DNA from: Pseudomonas sp. ML2-2023-3
GTDB lineage: Bacteria; Pseudomonadota; Gammaproteobacteria; Pseudomonadales; Pseudomonadaceae
Direction: 5' to 3'
Length of the DNA: 64,000 bases
NCBI RefSeq assembly: GCF_037055275.1
Contig: NZ_CP146343.1
Location: 3,072,501-3,136,500, forward strand
Part shown: piece by piece, positions 26,108 to 36,430 of the stretch
Layout: each line of letters begins with the position of its first letter
Numbering within the stretch: position 1 is the stretch's first letter
Notes under the pieces: model-generated
What the model saw: only the letters and a program-made list of their open reading frames with translations
Told to the model about the DNA's origin: nothing
The model's database searches: none
Position numbers and translations under genes: made by a program

Positions 26108-29100
26108 ATGGACAATCTATACATACGCAATGGGCTGGGGCCGCACGCGGCTTTTATCAAACGCCAGCTGCCGGGCTGGATCAAACACAGCCATGTGGCC
26201 GATATCAAGCGTCTTGAACCGGGTTTGTGGAAGGGCCAGGTGTCTGCGGTCGAGCCACCGCCCTGGTTCACGAATGCACCGTCCTGGTTGCGCCAGGCGC
26301 TGATGGTCAGTCAGGACCGCAGCCAACGGGCCTATGTCGAATTGGCCAAAACCCTCAAGGACCTGCAAGGCATCACCCAGTTTGCCGAGCCCAGGCTCAA
26401 GGAGGCGCTGCACAGTCACAGTGCCTCCAGCCAGGGGATGGATATCAACAGGAACCGGCTGTTTTATCTGCGACGCAATCAGCCGGTGCAACATCAAAGC
26501 CTGTTGCAAGCCGCGTTGATGAACTTTGAAGGCAATGAGGCGTTTTCCCTGGTGGTCAAAGGGCAGGTCAGTGCACTGGCCCCGGCAGGGGCTTTGCCCC
26601 TGGGCATGACGAATGCGGCGCAACCCCCGGACATCTATGCCACGGTCGCTGACGGGTTACTGCACGGTACCGGGCCTGTGGTCAGCCTGTTTGAGGAGAC
26701 GCTGGACAATCTCAAGCCCGTGCCTGGCTTCAGCTATCGGGAAAAACTGGACATGTCCCCCCAGGTGTTCTCGCAGATCTGCCGGGCCCTGGATCTGGGG
26801 CAGCAGTATCAGGCGCATCTGGGCGCGGTGTTTGATGTCCCTGGTCGGGCACCTTTGGTGCGGCGCCAGATGATCCGCGCACAAAAAGAGCTGCTGGCTG
26901 TGCGCTTGCATACCGCTTTGATGCAAAAGCAGGTGTCAGCAACGGCCTATGACATGTTGCGCGGCGTGCTCGAAGACGACCCGCAGCCCAGGCTAAATGG
27001 CAAGCCGGTGGTCTTCAGTCAATTGCAGTTGTATGGATTGACCGTGGCCGAGGTGTTGCTGATCGGTCCCTGGCGCTCAACTCTACCGGTGACCGAGTGG
27101 CAGGACAGCGGCTTTGGGTTCCAGGTGCCGGTGATGAAAAAACCCGATATGGAACCCCTGGTGGTCTATATCCCCGGTGATCCGGTGGCGCCACTCAAGC
27201 AATACCCGTCCCTGGAAGCCTTCCAGTATGAGCTGGGCCTGAACCTGCGCACACCGCAGTATCAGCGGTTGTTTGCCAACCTGATGCCCCAGGGCGAGGC
27301 CCAGGCATTTCTCTCGCGGCTCAACCACCAGCTGTACAAGCGCGCGGCTGACCCCAAGGGGATTGAGCCTGCGGTCTATGTGGATGAAGTCGACCTCAAG
27401 CTTGGCCAGGTCTACCTGGATACGCCCCCCGGCCAGTTGTTTAACGGGCTGTACAGCCTGCACCTGGAACGGTTGAAAGCCAATGCGCGCAAGCTCGCGG
27501 TGCCAACCGCCGATGCCGACAGCAAGCTGCTGCAAGAGCGTCTGGATTACTGGCTGGGCCTGGGGATGGATGCAGTGAATGTGGCCGCGTTTTTTATCCC
27601 CGGCGCAGGCGAGGTGATGATGGCGGTCATGGCGTTGCAAATGGGCGCGCAGGTCTATCACGGCGTCGAAGCCTGGACAGCTGGCGATGTTGACGGTGCC
27701 TGGGCGAGCCTGCAGGCAGTGGCCATCAACGTGGCGCTGGCCGCGACCATGAGCGGCGGCGGTTATGCGTTCGGCAAGGTGGCAGACGGTAGCCTGGCGA
27801 AGTGGGTCGACCATCTCACGCAAATCGTCCTGCCCGGGGGTGAGGCCAGGCTGTGGAATCCGGACCTTGTGCCTTATCGATGTGATCCGTTGTTTCAGCC
27901 ACACGTCAGGCCCAATGCGTTGGGCCAGTATCGGGTCGATGGCAAGACCTATGTGCAGATCGACCGGTACTTCTATGAGCAGGTGTTCGACCCGGCGCTC
28001 AATGCCTGGCGGGTCAAGCACCCGGCGGACAACGCGGCCTATCAACCGTTGCTCGAACATAACCATGGCGGTGCCTGGCGGCACCATCATGAGCGGCCCT
28101 TGCAGTGGTCGCGCGAAACTTTGCTGCGTCGGCTGGGGCACGAGACTGACAGGTTTGATGACCGGACCCTAGGCCAGATTGGCGATGTATGCGGCATCAG
28201 TGACGATGCGCTGCGCAAGATCCATGTCGATGGCCTGCCTGTCCCGGCCATGTTGATGGACACCCTGGAGCAGTTTGCCGGCGGGGCCCAAATGGGCGGC
28301 CCGGGCAAGCAGCACAATCCGGATGTCGACTGGCTGCGCCGTCGCTATCCCATGCTTTCCGAGCGGGTGGCCCAGGAACTGCTGGAACAGACCGGGTATC
28401 GCGAGTTGGCCCGTATGGGCGAGACCCGTCAGGTGCCACCGGCAATGGACGATCTGGCGCGCACCCTGGCCCAGCAAAGCCGTCTTAACCGGGCATTGGC
28501 GGGCCTGTACTTACCGGCTCAGGCGACACGGGACACGGCCCGGCTGGCCCTGTATTGCCGGGAGCATTTGTCGGCCATACCCCTGGCGACTCAGGGCGCC
28601 GAACTGCAACGAGCACTGGGGGACTATGGGACCGCGCACCGCGATGAAATGGCCCGCTGTCTGAATCTCCACGTCCCGAGGTCCAGGCCCCGGCTGCAAA
28701 AAATCAACAGCCGGATCGGCTACCCCCTGTCGGGCAGGGCTCAAGCGGGGGAGGTGTCAGCGTCGCTGATTGCCCGCATGCGCGAGGTTTATCCGAACAT
28801 GACCGATGAGGAGGTGATCAGCTATGTCAGTAACCGCCTGCGAGAAGGTCAGTCAGATCAGCAGGTATATCACTTTCTCATGACCCGGCAGCGCGAACTG
28901 GACGGGTTGCGCCAGACACTGCAGCAATGGAAGGTTGCTGCCAGAGAGCCGCTCCATCAGGCCATGCGCCAGCACGTCAGCGACCGCCTGGTCGCGTGTT
29001 GGCGCGAGGGGCTCTACCGCAACGGTGAGCCTTCGTCTTACCTCAATCTGGAATTCGACCTGGACTGGATCACTGGCCTGCCGGCACTGCAAGCCGATTT

Positions 29101-32100
29101 CTCCCATGTCAGGACGCTGAAGCTGGATGCCGACTTGCTGATGAGTGAGCCCGGCATGGGCTTTGTGCGGCGTTTTCCCGGCGTGCAGCGCCTTGAGGTG
29201 AATGTTGAGCATGCAGAACTGTTGGCGGTGCCCCAAGGCTTGGCGCAACTGTCCTGGATCACGGATCTTTCCCTTGAGGCCCGATGGCAGGGTTTCTCCC
29301 GGGCCTTTATCGAACAACTGCGCGCTGTCACCCAGATCGAGCGCCTGTCCCTGGTGGGGGCGCTGGATACCCTGGACGTCAGTGGCTGGCCCGGGTTGAG
29401 GGCATTGCGGGTACACGGGAACCTCGGACACTGGCCCGGCGGCCTGCTCGACCTTGAGCATCTCGAAACCCTTGATCTGTCAGGCACCACCCTCAAGACC
29501 TTGCCTGAGCCTTTATTTTCCGGGCATTTGCGGCTCTGGCGGGGTATGCACCTGAACTGGCCTGGCATTGACCCGGCGACGGTGATGAGGGCCTACGAGT
29601 ACGTGCGTGACAACCCGGCGCATCCGATGGATGCGCAGCAGTGGATAGCGGATTACTGCCGGGGATGTATCAAGCGTTTTGTACCCCAGGATGTGCATTT
29701 TCGCGACACGGTGCTGACTCAATACGCAGGCCGGTACCAGGCGTTGCCTGACCTGCTGGTGCGAGTGAATGCGCTGCATGCAGAGCAGGATGCACTCACT
29801 GTGGCGATAGACCGGTGGATAGACAAGCAGCCACCCACCGCCGACATGTTTTTTCGCAGGCAAGTGGCCGACAGGCTTCAGCAGTGCTGGAGCCAGGGTG
29901 TTGCTGCCCGTCTGGAGGTACAAGAAGCCAGCCCGGGCCCCTCGTGGCGGCAGGCTTCAAGAAGCGGTTCTCTTGATCTGTCGGGAGGCGGGGTGCATGA
30001 CTTGCCAGCACTGCCCGCGAACGGTTTTGGTCATGTGCATAGTCTGGACATGAGTAACCTGAGAGTTCCCCACGATGAGCTGGACCGCTTTCTGGGCGTG
30101 TTCCCCCACGTCAAGACCTTGACCCTGAGCCGCAGCAATCTGACCTCATTGCCCGCGGCCCTCGGTGAACTGAGGCAGATCACTGACCTCAACCTGGCGT
30201 TTAACGAATTGACGCTCAGCCCCACGATGCAGGGCCGGCTGAACCATTTGACCGAGTTGCAGAAACTGAACTTGCAGGGCAATCGCATCATAGCCCTGGA
30301 CGTCAGTACCCTGACCCGGCTCGAGTCACTTGACCTCAGTGACTCGGGGATCAGGTTGCGGCCCACGGGGGCGTTGCAGTTACCGCTGTTGCGCCAATTG
30401 AACCTGAACCGCAGCGCCATCAGCGAAGTCCCTCGAGCGGCATTGCAGGGGCATGATCAATTGATGCTCGGCACACACCTGCGCGGATGCCGGTTAACCC
30501 CTGCCAGCTGTGCCGATTTGCTGGCCTATGCACGCCGTACCGGGCGCGAGAGCGCCGGGGATATCAGCCCCTTTTTGCTGGCATCAGGCAAAACCGGTGG
30601 CACGCCCGAGTTTTTTCCCGAGGACGTATCCGACAACCCGGATCTGTTGCTCGTGGCCGCTCCGGCGCTCGACCCTGATCAGCCGCTGACCGATCCTGGT
30701 GCCTTGCTGCTCAGGATCCATCCTGACATGGGGCTTGCGGACGCCATCGCGTGCATCGAGCAATGGCGAACCCAAGGGCTGGGTGCGCTGGACATCGAGG
30801 CTCGGCTGGCACAGTGGAATCATCAGTACGATGGGCTGATCCAGCGTCTCAACACCTGGATTGATGTCCCTGGTCGTCGAGAGGGAGGGCGCTGGGTGAG
30901 TGCGATCGACCGCAGGCGGGCGGCTGACAGGGTGCTGCATGCGTGGCGTCATGTGCGGGGTGCTTCTGCCACGGATGACGTGGGCAATATCCATAGCCTG
31001 GATTTCTCGGATCTGTGCCTGGGTGATATCGCACCGTTGAATGCCTCGCTGGATCATGTCACCACCCTTGACCTCAGTGGCGTAAGGCTTGGTGCACACG
31101 GCAGTTCCGGGTTTATCAGTGAGTTCCCGGCCTTGAATACCTTGCGGCTTAACAACAACAGGCTGACCCGCTTGCCCGAAGCACTGGGTTCACTGGACAA
31201 CCTGACCCGCCTTGAGGCTTCCTACAACCTGCTTGAAAGCGGCGAGCACCTGCAGCGCCAATTGCAATCGCTGGCCCATTTGCAGTGGCTGGACCTGAGT
31301 TATAACGGCCTCGACAGTTTTGACCTTACCGGCCTGAACCAACTGCAAACCCTCAATTTGCGCGGCAATAACCTGGAGCGCTGGCCTGTGTGTGCGCTCA
31401 CCAGCCCAGCCCTTGGCGCCCTGGACCTGAGCAATAACCACATTGACTACATCCCCTCGGAGCTGTTCGAAGGCAATAACGACGGGCTGATGGCCCACAC
31501 CAACCTGTCCGATAACCTGCTGTCCAGCGTCAGTTACAGCACGCTGAGGGACTACATGGAGTTTTCGGGCAACAGCCTTGGTTTTACCCGTGAGGACATT
31601 GAGCTGGCGCTGGAGGACACGGACACAGCGGCCAGCTCCTCCGATGTGTCGGATGAGGATCTGGTGCACCCGGGCTCGGAGCCAGAGAATCTGCAAAAGG
31701 AACGCTGGTTTGACACTGTGCCCGATCTTTCGCCAAAGCATGCCATCTGGGCCGACCTGCGTGCCCGGGAGGGCAGCGAAGGGTTGTTTCATTTGCTCGC
31801 GCAGTTGAAGTACACCCGCGACTTTATTCAGGACAAGGCTGATCTGACGCGACGGGTCTGGGATGTTTTACAGGCGGCCGATTCCGATCCGGCTCTGTGC
31901 CGCGACGTGTTTGTCATCGCCCATTCACCCATGACCTGCGGGGATGGACGCATTCTGCTGTTCAGCGATCTGGAAGTGAAAGTCCATGAGTTCAATGCGC
32001 TGCATGCCGTGCTGCCGGGCGAAGAAGGCAAGGTGCTGCTGCGCCTGGCCACCAGCCTGTTCCGCTTGGGGCAAGTGGAAGAAATAGCCGCTGCGGCCAT

Positions 32101-32527
32101 CAGCCTGCATCCTGATATTGATCCTGCGGAAATTCGCCTGGCCTATCGCATCAGCCTGGCCGGTCGCCTGGACCTGCCCAGCCAGCCCAGGGACATGCTG
32201 TACAGGAACGCGGCGCAGGTGACTGCAGACGATATCGAAACGGCGTTCACCAGGGTGCTTGCCGCCCAGGACAGTCCGGCCTATATGGAGCAACTGATCG
32301 CCCAGGATTACTGGGTCAACTACCTGAAGCGCACCTACGAAGCGGACTTCTCGGCGCTGGAGCAGCGCTTTGAGCTGGAGGCCGAAGCCCTGCAGGATCT
32401 TCACCCGGAATTGGGCGAAGCCTACAGTCGCGAAATCGAAGCCATGGGGCATAAGAAGGCGAGCGAGCGACGGGCGTTACTGATGCGCCTGTCGCAGCGT
32501 GAGCGCGGCGAGAGTGTGCCGATGTGA
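26108..32527 (+). CDS. Second giant LRR protein with NEL-type ubiquitin ligase domain
   Basis: From ATG 26108 the protein has 2139 residues; the open frame continues upstream to 25922 but lacks support there. The N-terminal region with a hydrophobic stretch near residues 484-520 (VAAFFIPGAGEVMMAVMA) matches the toxin-like half of the 17890 protein. Three leucine-rich blocks follow (about 998-1138, 1308-1458 and 1631-1798), with many LxxLxLxxN units. The C-terminal NEL-like domain has TCGDGR with Cys1944 as probable thiol nucleophile, then FSDLEVKVHE and LLRLATSLFRLGQVEE. It should act as an E3 ligase inside a eukaryotic cell if delivered; no delivery route is visible. The two additional LRR blocks relative to its paralogue suggest repeat expansion and a different target. 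Confidence 0.85.
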   Translation: MDNLYIRNGLGPHAAFIKRQLPGWIKHSHVADIKRLEPGLWKGQVSAVEPPPWFTNAPSWLRQALMVSQDRSQRAYVELAKTLKDLQGITQFAEPRLKEALHSHSASSQGMDINRNRLFYLRRNQPVQHQSLLQAALMNFEGNEAFSLVVKGQVSALAPAGALPLGMTNAAQPPDIYATVADGLLHGTGPVVSLFEETLDNLKPVPGFSYREKLDMSPQVFSQICRALDLGQQYQAHLGAVFDVPGRAPLVRRQMIRAQKELLAVRLHTALMQKQVSATAYDMLRGVLEDDPQPRLNGKPVVFSQLQLYGLTVAEVLLIGPWRSTLPVTEWQDSGFGFQVPVMKKPDMEPLVVYIPGDPVAPLKQYPSLEAFQYELGLNLRTPQYQRLFANLMPQGEAQAFLSRLNHQLYKRAADPKGIEPAVYVDEVDLKLGQVYLDTPPGQLFNGLYSLHLERLKANARKLAVPTADADSKLLQERLDYWLGLGMDAVNVAAFFIPGAGEVMMAVMALQMGAQVYHGVEAWTAGDVDGAWASLQAVAINVALAATMSGGGYAFGKVADGSLAKWVDHLTQIVLPGGEARLWNPDLVPYRCDPLFQPHVRPNALGQYRVDGKTYVQIDRYFYEQVFDPALNAWRVKHPADNAAYQPLLEHNHGGAWRHHHERPLQWSRETLLRRLGHETDRFDDRTLGQIGDVCGISDDALRKIHVDGLPVPAMLMDTLEQFAGGAQMGGPGKQHNPDVDWLRRRYPMLSERVAQELLEQTGYRELARMGETRQVPPAMDDLARTLAQQSRLNRALAGLYLPAQATRDTARLALYCREHLSAIPLATQGAELQRALGDYGTAHRDEMARCLNLHVPRSRPRLQKINSRIGYPLSGRAQAGEVSASLIARMREVYPNMTDEEVISYVSNRLREGQSDQQVYHFLMTRQRELDGLRQTLQQWKVAAREPLHQAMRQHVSDRLVACWREGLYRNGEPSSYLNLEFDLDWITGLPALQADFSHVRTLKLDADLLMSEPGMGFVRRFPGVQRLEVNVEHAELLAVPQGLAQLSWITDLSLEARWQGFSRAFIEQLRAVTQIERLSLVGALDTLDVSGWPGLRALRVHGNLGHWPGGLLDLEHLETLDLSGTTLKTLPEPLFSGHLRLWRGMHLNWPGIDPATVMRAYEYVRDNPAHPMDAQQWIADYCRGCIKRFVPQDVHFRDTVLTQYAGRYQALPDLLVRVNALHAEQDALTVAIDRWIDKQPPTADMFFRRQVADRLQQCWSQGVAARLEVQEASPGPSWRQASRSGSLDLSGGGVHDLPALPANGFGHVHSLDMSNLRVPHDELDRFLGVFPHVKTLTLSRSNLTSLPAALGELRQITDLNLAFNELTLSPTMQGRLNHLTELQKLNLQGNRIIALDVSTLTRLESLDLSDSGIRLRPTGALQLPLLRQLNLNRSAISEVPRAALQGHDQLMLGTHLRGCRLTPASCADLLAYARRTGRESAGDISPFLLASGKTGGTPEFFPEDVSDNPDLLLVAAPALDPDQPLTDPGALLLRIHPDMGLADAIACIEQWRTQGLGALDIEARLAQWNHQYDGLIQRLNTWIDVPGRREGGRWVSAIDRRRAADRVLHAWRHVRGASATDDVGNIHSLDFSDLCLGDIAPLNASLDHVTTLDLSGVRLGAHGSSGFISEFPALNTLRLNNNRLTRLPEALGSLDNLTRLEASYNLLESGEHLQRQLQSLAHLQWLDLSYNGLDSFDLTGLNQLQTLNLRGNNLERWPVCALTSPALGALDLSNNHIDYIPSELFEGNNDGLMAHTNLSDNLLSSVSYSTLRDYMEFSGNSLGFTREDIELALEDTDTAASSSDVSDEDLVHPGSEPENLQKERWFDTVPDLSPKHAIWADLRAREGSEGLFHLLAQLKYTRDFIQDKADLTRRVWDVLQAADSDPALCRDVFVIAHSPMTCGDGRILLFSDLEVKVHEFNALHAVLPGEEGKVLLRLATSLFRLGQVEEIAAAAISLHPDIDPAEIRLAYRISLAGRLDLPSQPRDMLYRNAAQVTADDIETAFTRVLAAQDSPAYMEQLIAQDYWVNYLKRTYEADFSALEQRFELEAEALQDLHPELGEAYSREIEAMGHKKASERRALLMRLSQRERGESVPM

Positions 32528-32554
32528 CAGACAGCCCCGGCGGGAGCTGTCTGT
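32527..32554. terminator. Hairpin at the end of the second LRR-NEL gene
   Basis: ACAGACAGC pairs with GCTGTCTGT around a 10-base GC-rich loop, immediately after the stop and in front of the convergent metH end. No T tract follows, so a termination role is only likely. Confidence 0.55.
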
Positions 32555-32565
32555 CGCCGGGTGAC

Positions 32566-35500
32566 TCAGTTGTCATAGCCCAGGTTGGGTGCCAGCCAGC
32601 GTTCGGTCACGCTCAGGTCCTGACCCTTGCGTGCCGTGTAGCTGGCGATCTGGTCCTTGTCGACCTTGCCCACGGCAAAGTATTGCGCTTGCGGGTGAGC
32701 GAAGTACCAGCCACTGACCGCTGCCGCCGGGAACATGGCGTAGTGTTCGGTGAGGAACACCCCGCTTTTGCCTGCGCGCATTTCTTCGGCTTCGGGGTCG
32801 AGCAACTGGAACAAGGTGCCTTTTTCGGTGTGATCCGGGCACGCCGGGTAGCCGGGGGCAGGGCGGATACCGCTGTATTGCTCCTTGATCAGCTCTTCAT
32901 TGCCGAGCTTTTCATCCTTGGCGTAGCCCCAGTAGTTTGTCCGCACCTGCTGGTGCAGCCACTCGGCGCAGGCTTCGGCCAGACGGTCGGCCAGGGCCTT
33001 GACCATGATCGAGTTGTAATCGTCGCCCGCGTCCTGGTAAGCCTTGGCCACCTCTTCGGCGCCGATCCCGGCGGTGGTGATAAAGCCGCCCACGTAGTCG
33101 GTCACGCCGCTGTCTTTGGGTGCGACGAAGTCGGCCAGGGAGAAGTTCGGCTTGCCGTCGGTCTTGATGATCTGCTGGCGCAGGTGATGGAGTTTGGCCA
33201 ATGGCTGGCCATCGTCGCCGTACAGCTCCAGGTCGTCATCGTTGACCTGATTGGCCGGCCAGAAACCGAACACAGCACGGGCGCTGATCAGCTTTTCGTC
33301 GATCAGCTTGGCAAGCATTTCCTGGGCGTCGGCGTATAGTGCCGTTGCCGCTTCGCCGACCACATCGTCGGTCAGAATGCGCGGGAACTTGCCCGCCAGG
33401 TCCCAGGAGATGAAGAACGGCGTCCAGTCGATGTACTCGGCCAAGACCTTGAGATCGATGTTGTCCAGCACCTTGGCACCGGTAAAGGTCGGCTTGACCG
33501 GCTGGTAGCCAGCCCAGTCGAACTGTGGTTTCTTGGCGATGGCGGCGGGGTAGCTCAAGCGCTCGGTGCGGGCGCTGCGGTTGGCGGTGCGCTCGCGCAC
33601 TTCAACGTACTCTTCGCGGGTCTTCTGGACAAAGGCCGGTTTCAGCTCTTTGGACAGCAACTGCGTGGCCACACCCACGGCGCGGGAGGCGTCAGTGACA
33701 TAGATCACCGCATCGTTCTGATACTTGGGTTCGATCTTGACCGCGGTGTGTGCCTTGGACGTCGTGGCGCCGCCGATCATCAGGGGCAGATGGAAGTTCT
33801 GGCGCTGCATTTCACGGGCAACATGCACCATCTCGTCCAGTGACGGCGTGATCAGTCCCGAGAGACCGATGATGTCGCACTTCTGCTCCTTGGCCACCTG
33901 AAGGATTTTCTCCGCGGGCACCATCACGCCAAGGTCAACGATGTCGTAGCCGTTGCAGCCCAGCACCACGCCGACGATGTTCTTGCCGATATCGTGTACG
34001 TCACCTTTCACGGTCGCCATCAGGATCTTGCCCTTGGCTTCCGGCTTGTCGCCTTTTTCCAGCTCGATAAACGGGATCAAATGCGCCACGGCCTGTTTCA
34101 TCACGCGGGCGGATTTAACCACCTGGGGCAGGAACATCTTGCCCGCGCCAAACAGGTCGCCGACGATGTTCATGCCCGACATCAACGGGCCTTCGATCAC
34201 TTCGATCGGGCGCTTGAAGGACAGGCGCGACTCTTCAGTGTCTTCAACGATATGGGTGGTGATGCCCTTGACCAGTGCGTGCTCCAGACGCTTGTTCACG
34301 TCCCAGCTGCGCCACTCTTCAGTTTCGGCTTCCTTGACGCTGCCATCGCCCTTGTACTTGTCGGCAATGGCCAGCAGGTTGTCGGTGGCATCGGGGGTGC
34401 GGTTGAGCACCACGTCTTCTACCGCGTCGCGCAGTTCAGTCGGGATCTGGTCGTAGATCTCCAGTTGGCCGGCGTTGACGATACCCATGGTCAGGCCATT
34501 ACGGATCGCGTACAGCAAAAACACCGAGTGGATCGCTTCACGTACCGGGTTGTTGCCACGGAACGAGAACGACACGTTGGACACGCCGCCCGACGTCAGT
34601 GCATAGGGCAGCTCGTCGCGGATATAGGCGCACGCGTTGATGAAGTCCACAGCGTAGTTGTTGTGTTCTTCAATGCCGGTGGCCACGGCGAAGATGTTCG
34701 GGTCGAAGATGATGTCTTCCGGCGGGAAGCCCACTTCATTGACCAGAATGTCGTAGGAACGTTTGCAGATTTCCTTTTTACGGGCTTCGGTGTCGGCCTG
34801 GCCCGCTTCGTCGAAGGCCATCACCACCACGGCGGCGCCATAGCGCTTGCACAGTTTGGCGTGATGTTTGAACTGCTCGACGCCTTCTTTCATGCTGATC
34901 GAGTTGACGATGCCCTTGCCCTGGATGCACTTGAGGCCCGCCTCGATCACTTCCCACTTGGAAGAATCGATCATGATCGGTACGCGAGAGATGTCCGGCT
35001 CGCCAGCGATCAGGTTGAGGAAGGTCACCATGGCCTTCTTCGAATCCAGCATGCCCTCGTCCATGTTGATGTCGATGATCTGCGCACCGGCCTCAACCTG
35101 TTGCAGCGCCACTTCCAGGGCTTCGGTGTAGTTGTCTTCGCGGATCAGGCGGGCGAAGCGGGCGGAACCTGTGATGTTGGTACGTTCACCGACGTTGACG
35201 AACAACGAGCTGCGGTCGATGGTGAACGGCTCCAGCCCGGAGAGGCGGCAGGCCTTGGGAATGTCCGGAATCTGGCGCGGGGCGTAACCGGCCACGGCAT
35301 TGGCGATGGCCTGGATATGGCCCGGCGTGGTGCCGCAGCAACCGCCGACAATGTTCAGGAAGCCGCTTTGAGCGAACTCTTCAATGACCTTGGCTGTTTC
35401 GCTCGGCAGTTCGTCGTACTCGCCGAACTCGTTGGGCAGGCCCGCGTTCGGGTGAGCCGAGACGTAGGTGCTGGCCTTGTTCGACAGCTCTTCGAGATAA

Positions 35501-36276
35501 GGACGCAACTCGCTGGCGCCCAGGGCGCAGTTCAAACCGACCGAGATCGGTTTGGCATGGCTCACGGAGTTCCAGAACGCTTCGGTGGTCTGGCCCGACA
35601 GGGTACGGCCAGAGGCGTCGGTGATGGTGCCGGAAATCATGATCGGCAACTCGACTCCCAGCTCTTCGAACACGCCCTGTACGGCGAAAATCGCGGCTTT
35701 GGCATTGAGCGTGTCGAAAATGGTCTCGATCAGGATCAGGTCGCAGCCGCCTTCGATCAGGCCTCTGGTGGCCTCGGTGTAGTTCTCCACCAGTTCATCG
35801 AAGGTGACGTTGCGATAACCCGGGTTGTTGACATCCGGCGACAGCGAGCAGGTACGGCTGGTAGGGCCGAGCACGCCTGCAACAAAGCGTGGTTTGTCCG
35901 GGGTCTCCAGGGTCTTGGCGTCGGCCACCTTGCGCGCAAGGCGTGCGCCTTCTACGTTTAGTTCGTAGGCCAGCGCCTGCATGCCGTAGTCGGCCTGTGA
36001 AACCTGGGTGGCGTTGAACGTGTTGGTTTCGAGAATGTCGGCACCAGAGTCCAGATACGCCTTTTCAATGGCTCCGATCACATCGGGGCGGCTGAGGATC
36101 AAAAGGTCGTTGTTGCCTTTGACGTCGCTCGGCCAGTCGGCGAAGCGTGTGCCACGATAGTCGTGTTCCTCTAGGCGGTAGCTTTGGATCATAGTGCCCA
36201 TGCCGCCATCGAGAATCAGAATGCGCTCTTTGAGGGCTTGCTGAAGTGCTTGGAGACGAGCGCTGCGGTCAGACAT
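32566..36276 (-). CDS. metH: Cobalamin-dependent methionine synthase
   Basis: A 1236-residue four-module enzyme (E. coli protein 1227) that transfers a methyl group from methyltetrahydrofolate to homocysteine through cobalamin. Visible landmarks in order: zinc-binding [10 protein letters not shown] of the homocysteine domain, the pterin-domain [13 protein letters not shown], the B12 lower-ligand motif [11 protein letters not shown], and [12 protein letters not shown] in the reactivation (AdoMet-binding) domain. MSDRSARLQ at 36276 is preferred to a start 21 bases upstream. A MetR-type box is about 80 bases upstream. The nearby B12 riboswitch operon makes biological sense because this enzyme needs cobalamin. 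Confidence 0.97.
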   Translation of the reverse strand: MSDRSARLQALQQALKERILILDGGMGTMIQSYRLEEHDYRGTRFADWPSDVKGNNDLLILSRPDVIGAIEKAYLDSGADILETNTFNATQVSQADYGMQALAYELNVEGARLARKVADAKTLETPDKPRFVAGVLGPTSRTCSLSPDVNNPGYRNVTFDELVENYTEATRGLIEGGCDLILIETIFDTLNAKAAIFAVQGVFEELGVELPIMISGTITDASGRTLSGQTTEAFWNSVSHAKPISVGLNCALGASELRPYLEELSNKASTYVSAHPNAGLPNEFGEYDELPSETAKVIEEFAQSGFLNIVGGCCGTTPGHIQAIANAVAGYAPRQIPDIPKACRLSGLEPFTIDRSSLFVNVGERTNITGSARFARLIREDNYTEALEVALQQVEAGAQIIDINMDEGMLDSKKAMVTFLNLIAGEPDISRVPIMIDSSKWEVIEAGLKCIQGKGIVNSISMKEGVEQFKHHAKLCKRYGAAVVVMAFDEAGQADTEARKKEICKRSYDILVNEVGFPPEDIIFDPNIFAVATGIEEHNNYAVDFINACAYIRDELPYALTSGGVSNVSFSFRGNNPVREAIHSVFLLYAIRNGLTMGIVNAGQLEIYDQIPTELRDAVEDVVLNRTPDATDNLLAIADKYKGDGSVKEAETEEWRSWDVNKRLEHALVKGITTHIVEDTEESRLSFKRPIEVIEGPLMSGMNIVGDLFGAGKMFLPQVVKSARVMKQAVAHLIPFIELEKGDKPEAKGKILMATVKGDVHDIGKNIVGVVLGCNGYDIVDLGVMVPAEKILQVAKEQKCDIIGLSGLITPSLDEMVHVAREMQRQNFHLPLMIGGATTSKAHTAVKIEPKYQNDAVIYVTDASRAVGVATQLLSKELKPAFVQKTREEYVEVRERTANRSARTERLSYPAAIAKKPQFDWAGYQPVKPTFTGAKVLDNIDLKVLAEYIDWTPFFISWDLAGKFPRILTDDVVGEAATALYADAQEMLAKLIDEKLISARAVFGFWPANQVNDDDLELYGDDGQPLAKLHHLRQQIIKTDGKPNFSLADFVAPKDSGVTDYVGGFITTAGIGAEEVAKAYQDAGDDYNSIMVKALADRLAEACAEWLHQQVRTNYWGYAKDEKLGNEELIKEQYSGIRPAPGYPACPDHTEKGTLFQLLDPEAEEMRAGKSGVFLTEHYAMFPAAAVSGWYFAHPQAQYFAVGKVDKDQIASYTARKGQDLSVTERWLAPNLGYDN

Positions 36277-36355
36277 AGGACTACCTGTTAGAGCCATGCA
36301 AAAGATGGGAAATCATAACAAACCTGCGTGGGATTTGAGCGCCCGCTGATTTACA

Positions 36356-36368
36356 TGAATTTCATTCA
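36356..36368 (-). promoter_or_regulatory. Putative MetR box upstream of metH
   Basis: TGAATTTCATTCA fits the MetR consensus TGAA-N5-TTCA with a central T. It sits in a larger perfect dyad ACATGAAT-TTC-ATTCATGT (36353-36371), 80-92 bases before metH and about 60 before cti. Activation of metH by MetR with homocysteine is known in enterobacteria; here it is inferred. Confidence 0.65.
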
Positions 36369-36430
36369 TGTTGTGGCAGGGCGGCGACAGGTAGAATCGC
36401 GACATATTTTTGATATCAGGACACTGGCAC

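Noticed and set aside
33994..35961. 655-residue plus-strand frame opposite metH
   Set aside because: metH is complete with all four modules; the antisense frame shows no domain pattern.
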